From Hirudo medicinalis (taxonomy: Eukaryota; Annelida; Clitellata; Hirudinida; Hirudinidae), in NCBI GenBank assembly GCA_011800805.1, contig MPNW01000778.1, positions 25,528 to 89,527 of the forward strand: DNA of 64,000 nt, read 5' to 3'. Both the position numbers and the translations under genes were made by a program. Under the pieces are notes generated by a model. That model searched no databases. It worked only from the letters and a program-made list of their open reading frames with translations, and was not told the DNA's origin. Below are positions 50,399 through 63,173 of this stretch, in pieces (positions within the stretch are counted from its first letter, which is position 1; every line of letters begins with the position of its first letter).

Positions 50399-53300
50399 TA
50401 TTTTACCTTAAAATAAGGCTGTTTCAATTCCTCAAATTGTAGCTGGAATTATGAATTATCATAAAAATGCCTGAACTGAAATTAATCTCAATTTTCTGTA
50501 ATTTACATTTTTAACAATGAAATCAAAATTGGCAATAATTCCCTAAGGATTTCTCAAGTATCAGCCAGGTTTCAACCGGGTTGGAACTGAACCTCATCAC
50601 CACCTTAGAAACCTTTCTACATCGGACACGAGAGAATTCAACCATTTTTATCAAGAAAGTGCTCTTAATGGACCCTCAGCTGTTGCTCTCACCATAAGTT
50701 TTGAAATTTCAACCTAGTTTGACGATAAAAATATTGCCATCATCTTCAAAATTTTCTGAATCTAATATTTTGTTTGGTGGTTAAGATGTTGAAAATAATT
50801 ATTGGTAAATTGCAGATCTTAATTGCTTTCTCGTTTTCAATAAATTTTTATTTTTTTCCAGCCAATTATTAATTTTAATAAAGTAAGATTAATTATTTGA
50901 ATTAAGGCTTATTATATAATTAATTAAGAGTAATTAAGAATAATTATTTAAATTAAGATTATTAACTTGTAATTTAATCATACAAAATCAGTCATGTTGA
51001 TTTCTTTCACATTCTTGATTTTTTGGAAATATTCTCGACTGTGCTGAGTTTGGAAATTGGATTCATAACATAAACAATTTATTTAAAACAATGCTTGAAA
51101 ATAATTCTGGGATATTTTAAACCGAAATTTTAATTCTATCAAATGTTCTTCTAAAATGTGCATCTTTCAATTTTGTGTCATCAAGCAATTCCAAAGAATT
51201 GAAATGAAATCCAATAAGTGGCATACAAATGTTGGAAGCCATCAATTTTCTTGCTTCGAGAATTGGGTTCATTTTTTAAAATTAAAACTTGTTCAATGTA
51301 AACGTCCTCTTCCTCAGTCATTCGTGACGTCTTCCTGTTGTTTGACAACAAATCTTTAACACGTTCTTAGAAAGAACAACTTTTGATGTACATTGAAAGT
51401 TTTTTATGTTTTAATTTTTTTAAATAATAATCGTTTATTTGATCCGCTTCATGAACTCGTTGTACCGTTGTACAAAAGCTTCCTTTAACATGCTTAACGT
51501 CTTTTGAGCAGACAAGTAAAAATCATTTTATTGAGTGATATTCCGATATTTTATTCAGTAATCGTATGAAGATATTTCGTGCAAAGTATTTCATGTTAAA
51601 AGGTAGGTCATACGAAGGTAACATTACATTCGAGCGCACTGACATTCTCAAAACCTCGTGAATTCCAACAACAACAACAACAGCAACAACTTGAACCCAG
51701 CTCAACACTTCCCAACAAGAATTCATAAAGAATTACTATCTCGCTTCCCCAGCTTCTTTTTTCATATTATGTTGAAAATGTCCGACCGTCCACCCGAGTT
51801 TATGTTTAAGAGGTGATGGTTGAGGATTATCTGTCAATTTATTATCAATACACCTTAATTACCTAGCATTATCAATGAACCTCAATTATCTAGCGCATTT
51901 CAAACATCGATACCGGCGCCTGGAAAAGATGAAAATTTGTCGAGAAAAGGGAAAAATAAAATGGCATCTCTTCGTCTTCGAATCCTCAAGTGGAGAAATA
52001 AATAAAATCCTCCTCTCGTAAATCAACGTCACCGCTCAAAAGGTTCAACTTCTCGATGAGGTTTGAAAAAAGTCTGAGAAGAAGAAATCTAAAAATCCGA
52101 ATCCCGAATGAAAAATGGAGGCAAGGAATTGACTCGTTACTAATAATAAACGATAATTAATAATATCAAATTAAATTCATTTCATTAGTGACCTAATAAC
52201 GACCGACGGCAATAACGTGGATATGATGACAATCACGAGATGAGCCTCGGATTATGTGAAGCAATATAACGATGGAAGGAAATCCAAGCAAGTACGGTCA
52301 TACCGCTTAAAGGGCCAGAGTTGGAAGCCAAGACAAATTTGCAAGGAACAGCTAAAGAGTCTTGGAATTCATTTTGGCATCCCGGACTTGGTTGAAGTCG
52401 CAAACCTTCAATAATGATTCAATTACAGCGTCGAAACGATGGCATAAAAAGGTGGCAAAACAGAAGACCGGACTTAATTTTCTTCTGCCTTCGTCCTAAT
52501 CGTATCTGGGGAAGCATTATTGCCTAATTTCTCCACAGAGAACTGAGGCCTAATGATGGCTTTCTAGGACCCGACGACAAGGAAGATGCTAGGGAGGCTG
52601 GTTGCACCGTTATTAGACTCGGAAAGTCTGGAGACGAGTCGGCGTTTATGAACTTAATAAAACCTCCTCGATGCTGTTAAAACTTTCATTTCCTGTTTAT
52701 CTTTTCTGGCGATCGTTAAATCAACACAGCTTGAATCATTTGCTCTGTTGGGGAAGATGTCGGTCATCAAATGGAAAATGGAAAAATCAGACCCAATAAT
52801 TTCCGCTATTAAACTTCAATACCTGGAATAAAGGAGAAATAAAATGGAATTTTAGGGAAGCCGGAGTCTATTTCCATTTATCAAGAATCAACTTTCTTGC
52901 TCAACTTTTTTTAATCTTTGAAGAATTTTTGCAAAATAATTTTAACTACATTATAATTAAGCTATGATTTTGTTGCATTTATTAAGAAGGAATTTAAAAA
53001 AGATTAGTAACTGAGAACATCACATTACTCCAGGCAATCTGAGAAGTTCGTTCGATTCTTGAACATTTTCAACGAAGGTGGAATAAAAAAAATTGAAAAA
53101 TAAAATCACTTCGGGGAGGGAATTTGCCCTTAAAAGTAGGAAAAACTGAGCTTGAGAAGATATGAAGAGTTGATTCATTTCACGTTCAAATCCCAGTTAG
53201 GATTAGCAGAGCAAAGAACTTTAAAAGCACTTTCAAACGGCTCAGTCTTCTTAGCATCGAATTGTTGTGAGTCTGTCAGAAGCATTCAGCGAATTTTTCA

Positions 53301-56300
53301 TTCGAATATCTTCGCATTTTCAAAAGCCGCATTATTCTTTGGCAAGCAATCTCCCATAACTGCATGATTTGTGTCACACCTGAAAGAATTATTTGCAAAG
53401 AAGCGCCTCGGACGCCAGCGCAAGACAATCATTGCAACCGATGGCATCGTGATAAGCGGCAGAAGAATAACTGAGTTACAAGCAGGTCCAATATTTCATC
53501 CCTGAGTGCTATGCACAGTCGATGCAAGCAGAAAGATTTGTGATTCTTTCCTGACAATTTTTTTTTTCCTCCTTGTTTTTCGTTTGAGAAAATAAATGTC
53601 TTCCAGATTAAAAGTTGTGCCGACGTGATCCAATGATTCTTCAACATTCAAATCTCTTTTATTTTTTTGGCGCTTGCTATTTTTGTTTCTCTGTCGAATT
53701 TTTATTGGACTGTATAAACAGTCTCACCCGTCAAAACCTATTACTGCTTCCTGTCTTTCGTTTAATCAAATCAATAAATAAGCCAAAGATGCGCCTGTAT
53801 TTATTTCGTTATTTTTCTTCTTGTTTTAATTTCTCAGAAATATATGGACGCAAAGGAAACATGGGTAAAAATACTCGAGACAGCATCAACATTGAGTCAA
53901 TCCAATGGGGTGCATCTCCTTGCGATGATGTCTGATCGTTGTCTTGGGATTTCCTGTCCACATCTTAGGCCATCATCGGAGGTTCAAATGTCCACGAATT
54001 CTTTAAAAAAATCGACGATTTCTTTGTTCTTCACCGAATCACGACCATGAAAATCAAACATGAAGTGCGACAAAATACTTTCTTACGTAATTGGATTGAA
54101 ACTGCAGACGCTAGCAATGAATTGTAATAAATTATAGAATGTAAACATCGAGTTGGTAATCATAACAAATTACTGATCAGGAAGTCTGCATCCCCAAGCA
54201 ATCAAATAATCTCAAGAGGAAGTGGAACTCTGCACACTGGAATCCAGCAGCAACTGAATTTATGATTTTTTTATGATGTACACGGGTTCACGAATCTTCT
54301 ACGGTTTCTTCTCCAAATTTCTTACAAAAATTTCAGGCAAAAATAAAACTTTCTGGAATTCCACAAGTTAAGCTCATTATTTTGGCTTGAATCTTTACGA
54401 AAGACCATCTCCGACATCTATTTCCACATCACCACAAATCTTCAGACTAAGCATTCGCCTGGTAAGATCTGGTAAATGTGCCTAGGAAATGCGAGTAAAT
54501 AGGTCTTACCATGTCCATTGGATGGATGAGCAGAAGATGACGTCAATGACATAAAGTTGTCCTCAACCATCCAAGCGTTATTTCCCAACATGCACTTTAC
54601 GATTCTTGCGTGTCTGCTTGTGCCTAGAATTGGCCGTTTTGAAAGCGCCCTTGGGAGACCAAATCTTTGTTTGCGATGTGCCTTCCTTATAGAATTCCTT
54701 CGCAAACCTGGTCGCAATTCCCTCCATTCCAAATGCCGTTCCCTCAGTCGCTGGAGACATTTCTTGGTGTGACAGATGACTGGCAGAATTATTAATGGAA
54801 TCTCAAATTACCGTCATTTTACCGGGCAGACGTTCTTGACAACGCTCCTATGCTTATTATGAAAGGCATAAATATTGCATTGTTGAAGTATATTTATTAA
54901 AATTAGACATAATTATAAATGATGTTGCAAAAGCTTTTTTTGGACATTTGAAAGTTTATTATTCCATTTATAAGCGATAATAAATTTCTATGTTTTTTGC
55001 GCTTTTCACGATTTCAAAGCAAAACTCATGAGATGAAACTCTGTGGAGGTTTGCACTGAAACAGCCGAACGTTGGACTTGATAGTCATCCCCTCATTCAG
55101 TAACTGACAATTTGACTGCATCTTCGTCCAATCAGAGCAGCAAGAAATAAATAAATAAAAAGTGTAACCTGGAGAAATTTCTAGTGAAGCGTTAGACTGA
55201 AGAATTCTACTCAAATTGTAATCCAGTTTTTAATCCATAAAATCCTGGTAGTTTTACCGATGAAAACTGTTCCATTTTAGCTAACTAACGACAAATAAGT
55301 AAAAGAATAAAATCATCCAGGAATTTAAAATCGTCCTGAAAGCATTGAATTGAGACCGATTGAATCGATTTGGCTGAATTTATTTGATTGACGATTGATT
55401 GAAACCCAAAATATCCATCCCATTGCAGACTCAAGGAAATCAAATTTCTCAAAAGAATTTCGCTGAACAAGTAAACAGCCTCGAGGCCTTTTTATCGGGC
55501 CCTTTATTGCCCTGCCATTCCTCCCAAGGGGTACGTTTGAGTGGCTATGTGGATAATTGGTGACTTAACCAGTCGCTAATGTTGGGAGAATTTCTTTTCA
55601 TCGTTACATTAAGTACATTAATGTATAATAATAATAATAGTTATAATAATAATAGTAATAATAATAATAATAATAATAATTCAACTTACACTTCACAGAA
55701 CTTTGAAAATTGTAAAAAAAAATGAACAGGAATTAACATTCAGCAAGAGCTTTTATTCAGACTTTTGCAGTGACTGAGATGTTCGTGAGTAAACTGATGA
55801 GCAGTTTATTTCCTTGTACGTTGTAATCACGTGGAATTATAAAATATGTACTTGCAATGAAAACATTTCAAAATGTCTGCAAACTCCTCAATCTCAACGT
55901 AGAAAAAAAGCGCTTCCGTTCTCCTGGAGAAATCGAAAAACCAAAAATAGCGCTAATTTGGCGCTATTGATCAGCTTGATTTAGTGGGCTTTTATTTTTT
56001 AAAATCGATTTATTTATTTATTCATCGATTAAAGCTCCATAAATCACATAAAGAACCATTTTCGGTCCTTCAAGGAAATCTCCCACTTAAAATATGTGCA
56101 GCTCTAAACGTCGGAAGAGCTAAACTTACCAAGGACCCCGTCTGCGCAGTCATTCCAGGGATGTTTACAGGAGACAGGCAACTATCAACCTACTTACCCC
56201 CAACAGGGAGGGCATTTATCTCGTCATCGGGGGTGGGTGGATGGGTGGCAGAACCCCTCCCTATTGGGATGTTTTAGAAAAGAAGAAATTTTATTAACAT

Positions 56301-56540
56301 TTAGTTTCAATTTGGAAGCCGAATGTCGACTGACGCTGTGATGTTGATGTGCGCCAGTTCTAAATCTGCTTTTAAATGGTTTCGCGCTCTAATCATTTTT
56401 ATTGCAGACGCTTTCGGCTTCCAAGATGCTTGGACAATAAAATTGCCAATTAATTTTCAAAATTTAAATGAGCCATCTAAAAATTGAACTAAAAGAAATT
56501 CGATACTGACTATATAATAATTTGGAATAATAAGCTGTTA
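50399..56540. other. Long spacer, no gene recognised
   Basis: Short open frames only. The best looking is 54442-54760 on the - strand (G+C-rich; TRFAKEFYKEGTSQTKIWSP and GNNAWMVEDN), which overlaps other open frames and has no known motif. 55620-55680 is an AAT microsatellite; 55946-55968 is an 8-base-stem hairpin (aatagcgc / gcgctatt). Confidence 0.4.
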
Positions 56541-56547
56541 ACATATA

Positions 56548-56980
56548 ATGATTCATCATCGTCATCATCGTCTTCATCATCGTCATCGCCGTCGCCGTCG
56601 TCATCATCATCGTCATCATCATCATCACCATCACCATCATCGTCATCATCACCGCTTCTTCGTACTTGAAATCCAATTAGGGCGTGACAATTAAAAGACA
56701 GCCCCTTATTAAATTTGAGCAACAAACACAACCACAAACACAAACACAAACACAAACACAAATACAAACACAACCACAACCACAACCACAAACACAAACA
56801 CAAATACAAATACAAACACAAACAGACTTCAGTCGACTCGCGCGGGAAGCAATCGTGCGCATAGATANCGTTCGTTCGTTCGTTCGTTTCATTCATTCAT
56901 TCATTCATTCATTCATTCATTCATTCATTCATTCATTCATTCATTCATTCATTCATTCATTCATTCATTCATTCATTCAT
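56548..56980. repeat. Compound microsatellites: ATC/GTC, CAAACA, TTCG, ATTC
   Basis: ATC/GTC array 56548-56652; CAAACA/CAACCA array 56724-56824; cgttcgttcgttcg then (ATTC)n 56869-56980. The interrupted CAAACA text 56757-56823 recurs almost exactly at 58495-58566. Confidence 0.92.
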
Positions 56981-57060
56981 GATAATGAATTATTTTCATT
57001 TTTACAATCAGTTCTTATCGAACTCATATCGTTCGTTGATTGCAACCCCATCCCTCCTAG

Positions 57061-57855
57061 GCCAAGTTCCCTTGTGGGGGATATGCCAGGCCACCTCGGA
57101 CTGTTCGGTGCAAAACAGCGTCTGCGAATTGAGCGCCTACGGTGAAGGACTGTCAAGGTGCGGCTGTCAGAATGGATACGATTCTTACCAACAGGGATCA
57201 ACTGTCTCTTGCTGTAGGTGGAAAAACATAGGTGTAGATGGAAAAGATAGGTGTGGATGAATGGATGTGTGAATGAATGGATGTGTGAATGAATGGATGT
57301 GTGGATGAATGGATTCATATATGAATGGATGTGTGGATGAATGGATTCATATATGAATGGATGTGTGAATGAATGGATTCATATATGAATGGATGTGTGG
57401 ATGAATGGATGTGTGGATGAATGGATTCATATATGAATGGATGTGTGAATGTGTGGCTACAATTATCATTATAAATATCAAATAAACAATAATAAATAAT
57501 ACATCTCTATTATTATTATTATTATTATTATTATAAATAATATATTTAATAAAAATAAATTCGTTTACTCATTAAAATAACATAATAACAACACACAATA
57601 ACATTATTATTCCATAAAATATTTTACTTAACGAACTATAATTAATATTATTATTATGATATTTAAATAACATAATAATATTACTATTATAATTATGAAG
57701 TGAAGTTGGTATACGGCGACACCAACCCGGCCTGCAAAACGTGCCAAAACAACGAGGGCGTCTGCCTCGAGCAGGACGCAGGAGCAGCTGTCGTCTGTAG
57801 CTGTCCTTCGTCACGGTCAGGAGCCGACTGTGAGAAGCTTCATGGTCAGTGATGG

Positions 57856-57889
<34 letters not shown>

Positions 57890-57916
57890 GAAGATGATGA
57901 TGATGTTGATGGTGAT

Positions 57917-57954
<38 letters not shown>

Positions 57955-58286
57955 CGACGACGATGACGATGACGATGATGATGATGATGATGATGATGAT
58001 GACGACTACATAATTAATAATTATCTACATTATTATCAACCAAATGTGATTCCAATCAGTGTTTATCCAATGCGCCAACGAGAGCATGATCGTCTGCTAT
58101 GAACCCCATGTCAACGTCGACTTCAACGCCGGTTGGTTCCTCTTCACCGAGGGGCACTCCGGCACGCCCCAATGCATGGGCAGTCCACTGGCCACGTCAG
58201 GGTTCTGTTCGGCCAATTCGACCTCCCTGTCACTCCCCCTCAACGTGAACTACATTCAGTCGTGTGGGACAAAACAGTCCGTGAGC
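57061..58286 (+). CDS. EGF-like / ZP-domain protein (internal exons, partial)
   Basis: Three exons with matching phase-1 junctions: 57061-57231, 57701-57844, 58060-58286. Exon 1 is Cys-rich (GICQATSDCSVQNSVCELSA, then CGCQNGYDSYQQG and SCC). Exon 2 is a compact EGF-like module (CKTCQNNEGVCLEQD, then VCSCPSSRSGADCEK). Exon 3 (CANESMIVCYEPHVNVD, FLFTEGHSGTPQC, NVNYIQSCGTKQSVS) has the look of the start of a zona pellucida domain (C-x-ESM-xV, later SCGT). EGF modules followed by ZP are typical of secreted or membrane-anchored apical matrix proteins. Symmetric exon phases support the model. Exons before and after were not found, and the 3' edge of exon 1 could instead be 57217. ATC, CAAACA and ggatgtgtgaatgaat arrays crowd the introns. 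Confidence 0.68.
57241..57450. repeat. Minisatellite in the EGF/ZP gene intron
   Basis: Tandem units built from ggatgtgtgaatgaat and ggattcatatatgaat, about 13 copies. Confidence 0.9.
57846..58008. repeat. GAT/GAC trinucleotide array in the EGF/ZP gene intron
   Basis: About 160 bases of (GAT)n with (GAC) variants beginning two bases after the splice donor at 57845. Open as poly-Asp but intronic. Confidence 0.92.
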
Positions 58287-58439
58287 GTAAGCAGAATTAA
58301 ACTAATTACTATTTTTTCTTACTTAATTATGATCATTATTGATTGATTATTCCTTATTATCAGTCTGATAACTGGCTGGTTGATGTTACTATCTTTGGTT
58401 AGTTTTACAAGTATTACTGTAATTATAATATAGTAATAA

Positions 58440-58443
58440 TGAT

Positions 58444-58482
<39 letters not shown>

Positions 58483-58572
58483 CAATAAACACAAACACAA
58501 ATACAAACACAACCACAACCACAACCACAAACACAAACACAAATACAAATACAAACACAAACACAAACACAG
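58440..58572. repeat. AAT array followed by CAAACA/CAACCA array
   Basis: (AAT)n 58444-58484 then a CAAACA-type array whose interruption pattern copies 56757-56823. Confidence 0.9.
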
Positions 58573-61087
58573 CTCACGTATGCAATGCTTCCACTCACTC
58601 CTTCAATTATCGTCCAATGCATTCAGCGATGGAGTTGTAAACAAATTGTAAATTGATTGTAAATCGTTCGATTCCAACGAACAAACTGAAAGATAAAGAT
58701 GAGTAAATTCCGCTTGAATTAAATCCTCTTTCAACGGATTAAAAAAAAAACTAAAAATAACAAATTACAATAAATTTAAAATTACTTTAATCGCATTTGT
58801 TCTAAAAATAAAATAAATAAATATATACTAAAATAAAAGCAGTTTTTTTTAAATGTTTTGACGTCCTCCATCTTTTAAGGTGTCCTTTCAATCGTTCATT
58901 CTCATGATCACCTGATCTTGTCGTCTGTCGATTGTTAATCTGGATATCAAAGAACACTATTAAGGAGTCATTTTTAAATGTCATTTGGAACTGGGGCAGA
59001 CCTATTTTTACTGTAATAATAATAATAATAATAAAAGCAATAATAATAATAAAATTCATTATCATTTGAACCGAATATCAATAAGCATTGTTATAAAATA
59101 AAGTGGAATGAAGGACAATGGGACGACGGAAGGCCTTCTCTGCATTAAAACTGAATAAAGAAACGTTCAGGAATAAACTCGAACATTTGTCTCTTGGAAT
59201 TGCCTTATTTTCTGATCAATCACATAAACCAAGTTGTCGCCAAAAAAAAAAAATCCAAATTTAAAATTTAATTTAAATCATTTAAATTAGTTTAGAGGAT
59301 TACTTAAAGGAATTTGAATATTCAATTTCAAGTAATCTTTGAAAGAAAGAAATCGACAATGCATTTATGACACATGCCTGGTTCGGTTGCACATAATTTT
59401 TAAGTATGTAAAAATATATGGCCTAGTGATTTTCTTTTGTGACCTAGTGAGTCTTTTCCGAGCGGGATTTGAACTCCTAACTCGAGGGCTTGGCCACTCG
59501 TCTACCAACGTCCAGGTAGGAGAGAGTCTATCTCAAAATTAAACTGGAAGATGTGGAGGAGTAGAAATCCCACTGTTGGAGTCCAATGAGATGGATTTGA
59601 AGATTTCAGGGGAGTTTTATCGCCGACAGAAGAAATAAATTTCGTCACAATATTTCCGCAAATTGCTCGTAAATTTAAATTAAACCCTTTGCCAACAAGC
59701 ACACTTGTTCGATTGTCCCTCCAAACCATCACGACTCCAGTTTTAAGTCTTTGACTTTTCGAAATAAATGAAAGTCTCTCTCTCTTTTTTGGATCTTAAA
59801 ATGTTCTCAAAACGCAAAAGTTCAAAGTTTTTATGAAAGTAATTCTGAGAAAATCACCAATTTTACGAGACTGTTTCATCATTCGATGACCGAATAACTT
59901 GTGCTTTTAATCAGAAAGTGACGTCAGCCACCTCCTGAGTAAATGACTTCGCGTTCAAATGTTGTTCTTCGGGAACAAGTTTGAACCAAAATATTTAAGG
60001 ACGGCCTTAGAGATGTAGTGTAATATAACAGTATTTATGTCGCATTAGCAAATGTCCGAACCATGTCAAAGAATGTAACTCTCGAGATTTTGAAAATAAA
60101 AGAATAATTGCAAATAATAATAAAAGAAATGTTCTTAAACCTTTACTCACCCATCGTAGGAGCCATGAACCTATTTCAACAGGCAAGCTGAGCAGGGCAC
60201 TTGCCGAAGTACCAAAGCACAGTCTCTGAGCACAGAGATGGAGTTTAATTTAAGTGGAACAGTAAAACAATCGAGTGCTTCGTCCAAACAACTCGCTGTT
60301 CCGAGTCTGACGTTGATGGCTGCGGAAAACGAGGACAAACACGTGTTTCAAGTGGAAAATGCTTGCGTTGCAAACGAAACGCTTGTTCGGTGCAAATTGT
60401 TGAATAATTTTCCTCCTTCTTTGACAACTTTATTCCACACGAGAGGTGGACTGAAACATTTCGTCTCCATTTTGAATAATTAGCCTTCAAATGAGTGTGA
60501 AAATTTTAAATTTATTTCTTAAAAGGCTCGAAAAACTAATGTTTTTGTGTGTGTTTGTTTTAGCTTTAATGCGATGATGTTATAGTACATATTTAAATGT
60601 ATAAAGTGCAATAAATATCCAAAACAATTCTTAACCTTTTTGCAATAATATTCCCATCAATGCATCAGAAATAATCTGAATGTTCAATTATTTTCTCTTA
60701 GGAAATTCCTTCCTTGACAATTACATAAACTCTCCTTGACATCAGCATATCCGACTGCTTTCCCTAAAACTCGGAAAAGCATCCTCGTTGGACGTGAGTG
60801 GTTGACATATTCCTCCAGTTTACTCGTGCCACACTAAATGCCACAGTGCAAAAGAATAATGCAGGATTTTCTCTTGCCGTTAAGTAATTCCAAGTCTGAG
60901 GCAAATTTTTATGTCCTTCTCCTACGGATCTTTAGCAGTCTTTCGTTTCGGACAGAGATCCAGGTTTATTTTAACTGAGACTTGGAATTTGTTTGCAACG
61001 ATTTGAAATATGCGCTCATCAGGAGATGGTGATCTTCAAATGAAAACTAGATTGAACTTGATGACATTATCTATCAAGTAATTAGCG
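58573..61087. other. Spacer, no gene recognised
   Basis: No ZP-domain continuation seen. On the - strand 59540-59460 has tRNA-like A-box (gagtggccaag) and B-box (agttcaaatccc) text only 14 bases apart, a possible tRNA or SINE relic. The open frame 60238-60483 shows no motif. Confidence 0.4.
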
Positions 61088-61250
61088 AATGTCAGCCGAC
61101 TGTAATGTCAGACTGTAATGTCAGACTACAATGTCAGACTGTAATGTCAGGCTGTAATGTCAGACTGTAATGTCAGACTGTAATGTCAGACTATAATGTC
61201 AGACTGTAATGTCAGACTATAATGTCAGACTATAATGTCAGACTGTAATG
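61088..61250. repeat. 13-base minisatellite
   Basis: About twelve copies of aatgtcagactgt with C/T and T/A variants, then a sharp end at gcgacgaaaacc. Confidence 0.93.
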
Positions 61251-61310
61251 CGACGAAAACCAGTCTTTGAAAGCAAAGCTCCATCCATTCAGAAAGTTTA
61301 AAGAAACCCT

Positions 61311-61350
61311 GAAAAACCACTGAAGGAGAAGCCACCTTCAGTGGTTTTTC
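61311..61350. repeat. Perfect 16-base inverted repeat
   Basis: gaaaaaccactgaagg (61311-61326) and its exact reverse complement ccttcagtggtttttc (61335-61350) around an 8-base loop. It lies about 60 bases after the 13-base minisatellite. No gene is nearby to assign it to. Confidence 0.9.
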
Positions 61351-63142
61351 GGTTGATTGGTAAGCTCGCGCTACTCTTGTTTCGCGGTTAAAATTGCTCT
61401 CCACACACCCATGTTAATCATTCACAACAGGGAGGTTTGAAAAATCAACAACTTCCTCTCAAATAAATTTTAGAACGGTTTTAGAATCACAAAATAAATG
61501 CGATTTGGATCCCAGAAACTTTTCCGGTTGTATTCTCTCAAAATGTTTGGAATACATGGGAGAGCAATTACAAATTAACGGATTAAAGAGTTGCGAAAAA
61601 TAAATAAAATATTTTCACATTTTCGCTGAGGTCAAATTTTAGCTTAAAATTTTAAGATTCGCCTCAAAATAACAGGTAAGTTGACACCCTTTTAAGCAAT
61701 AAAAATATATTTTAATAACAACCCAAGAAAAAATTTAACGGGATTCACATGAAATTATGGACAGGAAAAACAAGATTTGCAAGATTTTTGTCCAAGTTCA
61801 TGAAAAGTTGTTGAAACATCCCTGGAAAGGTGGAAATTTGTGAGACAAAAACTTGGCGGAAAAATCCGCCATCGATAAATTAATCCATGGAAACACGAAA
61901 CAACAGAATTCGCAAAGCGGGAAGCATTTCTCCATAATTCATTCTCATTTTGAATCCATCACTGCTGACTGGTGCCATCCCACTTCTTGCACTTTGAAAC
62001 TCGGTCCTTACTCATCCCTTTCACTTGGACCACAGGAGGTTCACAAATATTTCGGCCTCAACTCGTCAGAGCGGAGTGGAGTGTCAATTTGTCTTCCATC
62101 TCAACGACTTTTTCAGCATCTCCGTGGGCTCTTTACCCATTGTCTCCTGCAAACATGGTCTTCCAACCGACATTTCAAGGACGGGTTTTGAAAGACTCGT
62201 AAATCAGTTCATTTGCCACCCAGTTTGTTTGTTTGTTTGTTTGTTCTTTTGACTTTGAAGGACCATTGCTTTTTTTTAAGCGTTTATTTGGATTGCTCCT
62301 AAAATAACAAATTTTGAACAAAGAATAGTAAGAAGTTGGATTTCGTGGAAGTCATTGATTTCTGACCATTCTGAGCTCAAATGCTCGAAGTGAAGGTTTT
62401 GAATCTGTTTGACCCAAAATAACTTTCACTTTGAAGCGAAGAATCGGGAGTGGCATCCATTTCATCCTGCATTTTTTCTTACGTTTGAGCGAATGATCTC
62501 CAAAGATGGATGGACAAGTGACATTATTCGAAGGAAAGAAGGTTTATTTTAAGAGAAATGTTTTGCTTGAACTTAACATAATTGTTGTCGATGTCAAATG
62601 TTTTAGTTGTTAATTTCGTTTGTTTGTTCAAATCGATGTAATCGTATCAAGTTTGATTCAGAGCTTGTGAATCATTATTGGATTGAAAATAAAGTCGTTA
62701 GACATTTGAAATTTGTTTAACGTTCCAAGTGATTCATTCATAACCCGCATATAATAAATTATTAATTAATTCATTCGTCAATCCTTCCATTCATTACACA
62801 TTCATTGTGCATGATCTCATCCATTTGTGTACTCATTCAACCACATCAATTATTATGCTTACAATGACATTACCAATTTTAATGTTCGTGTTTATAAATT
62901 GGTATTCAATAAAAATTACATTTTTAACGAAAGCGATGTATTGATGTATTGATTTCGTCTTATGTCTCTTAAAACATGAAGATATTATGAAGAACGATAT
63001 CAAGTAATAACATGACTGAAATAATGTTTGAATAATAAATAATAATTTATGACACTATAAATTATAATAAAAACGAATATTTTGTTATTATTATGTATTA
63101 TTATTATTGTTGTTGTTGTTGCTATTATTATTATTATTATTA

Positions 63143-63173
<31 letters not shown>

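Noticed and set aside
56979..57260. Single 93-residue protein starting at 56979
   Set aside because: The Cys-rich part begins after a good splice acceptor (ccctcctag, 57060); the upstream part reads through intron sequence and the ATTC repeat border.
60238..60490. Overlapping open frames on both strands
   Set aside because: Chance opening in a short G+C-rich patch; no motif, no splice context.
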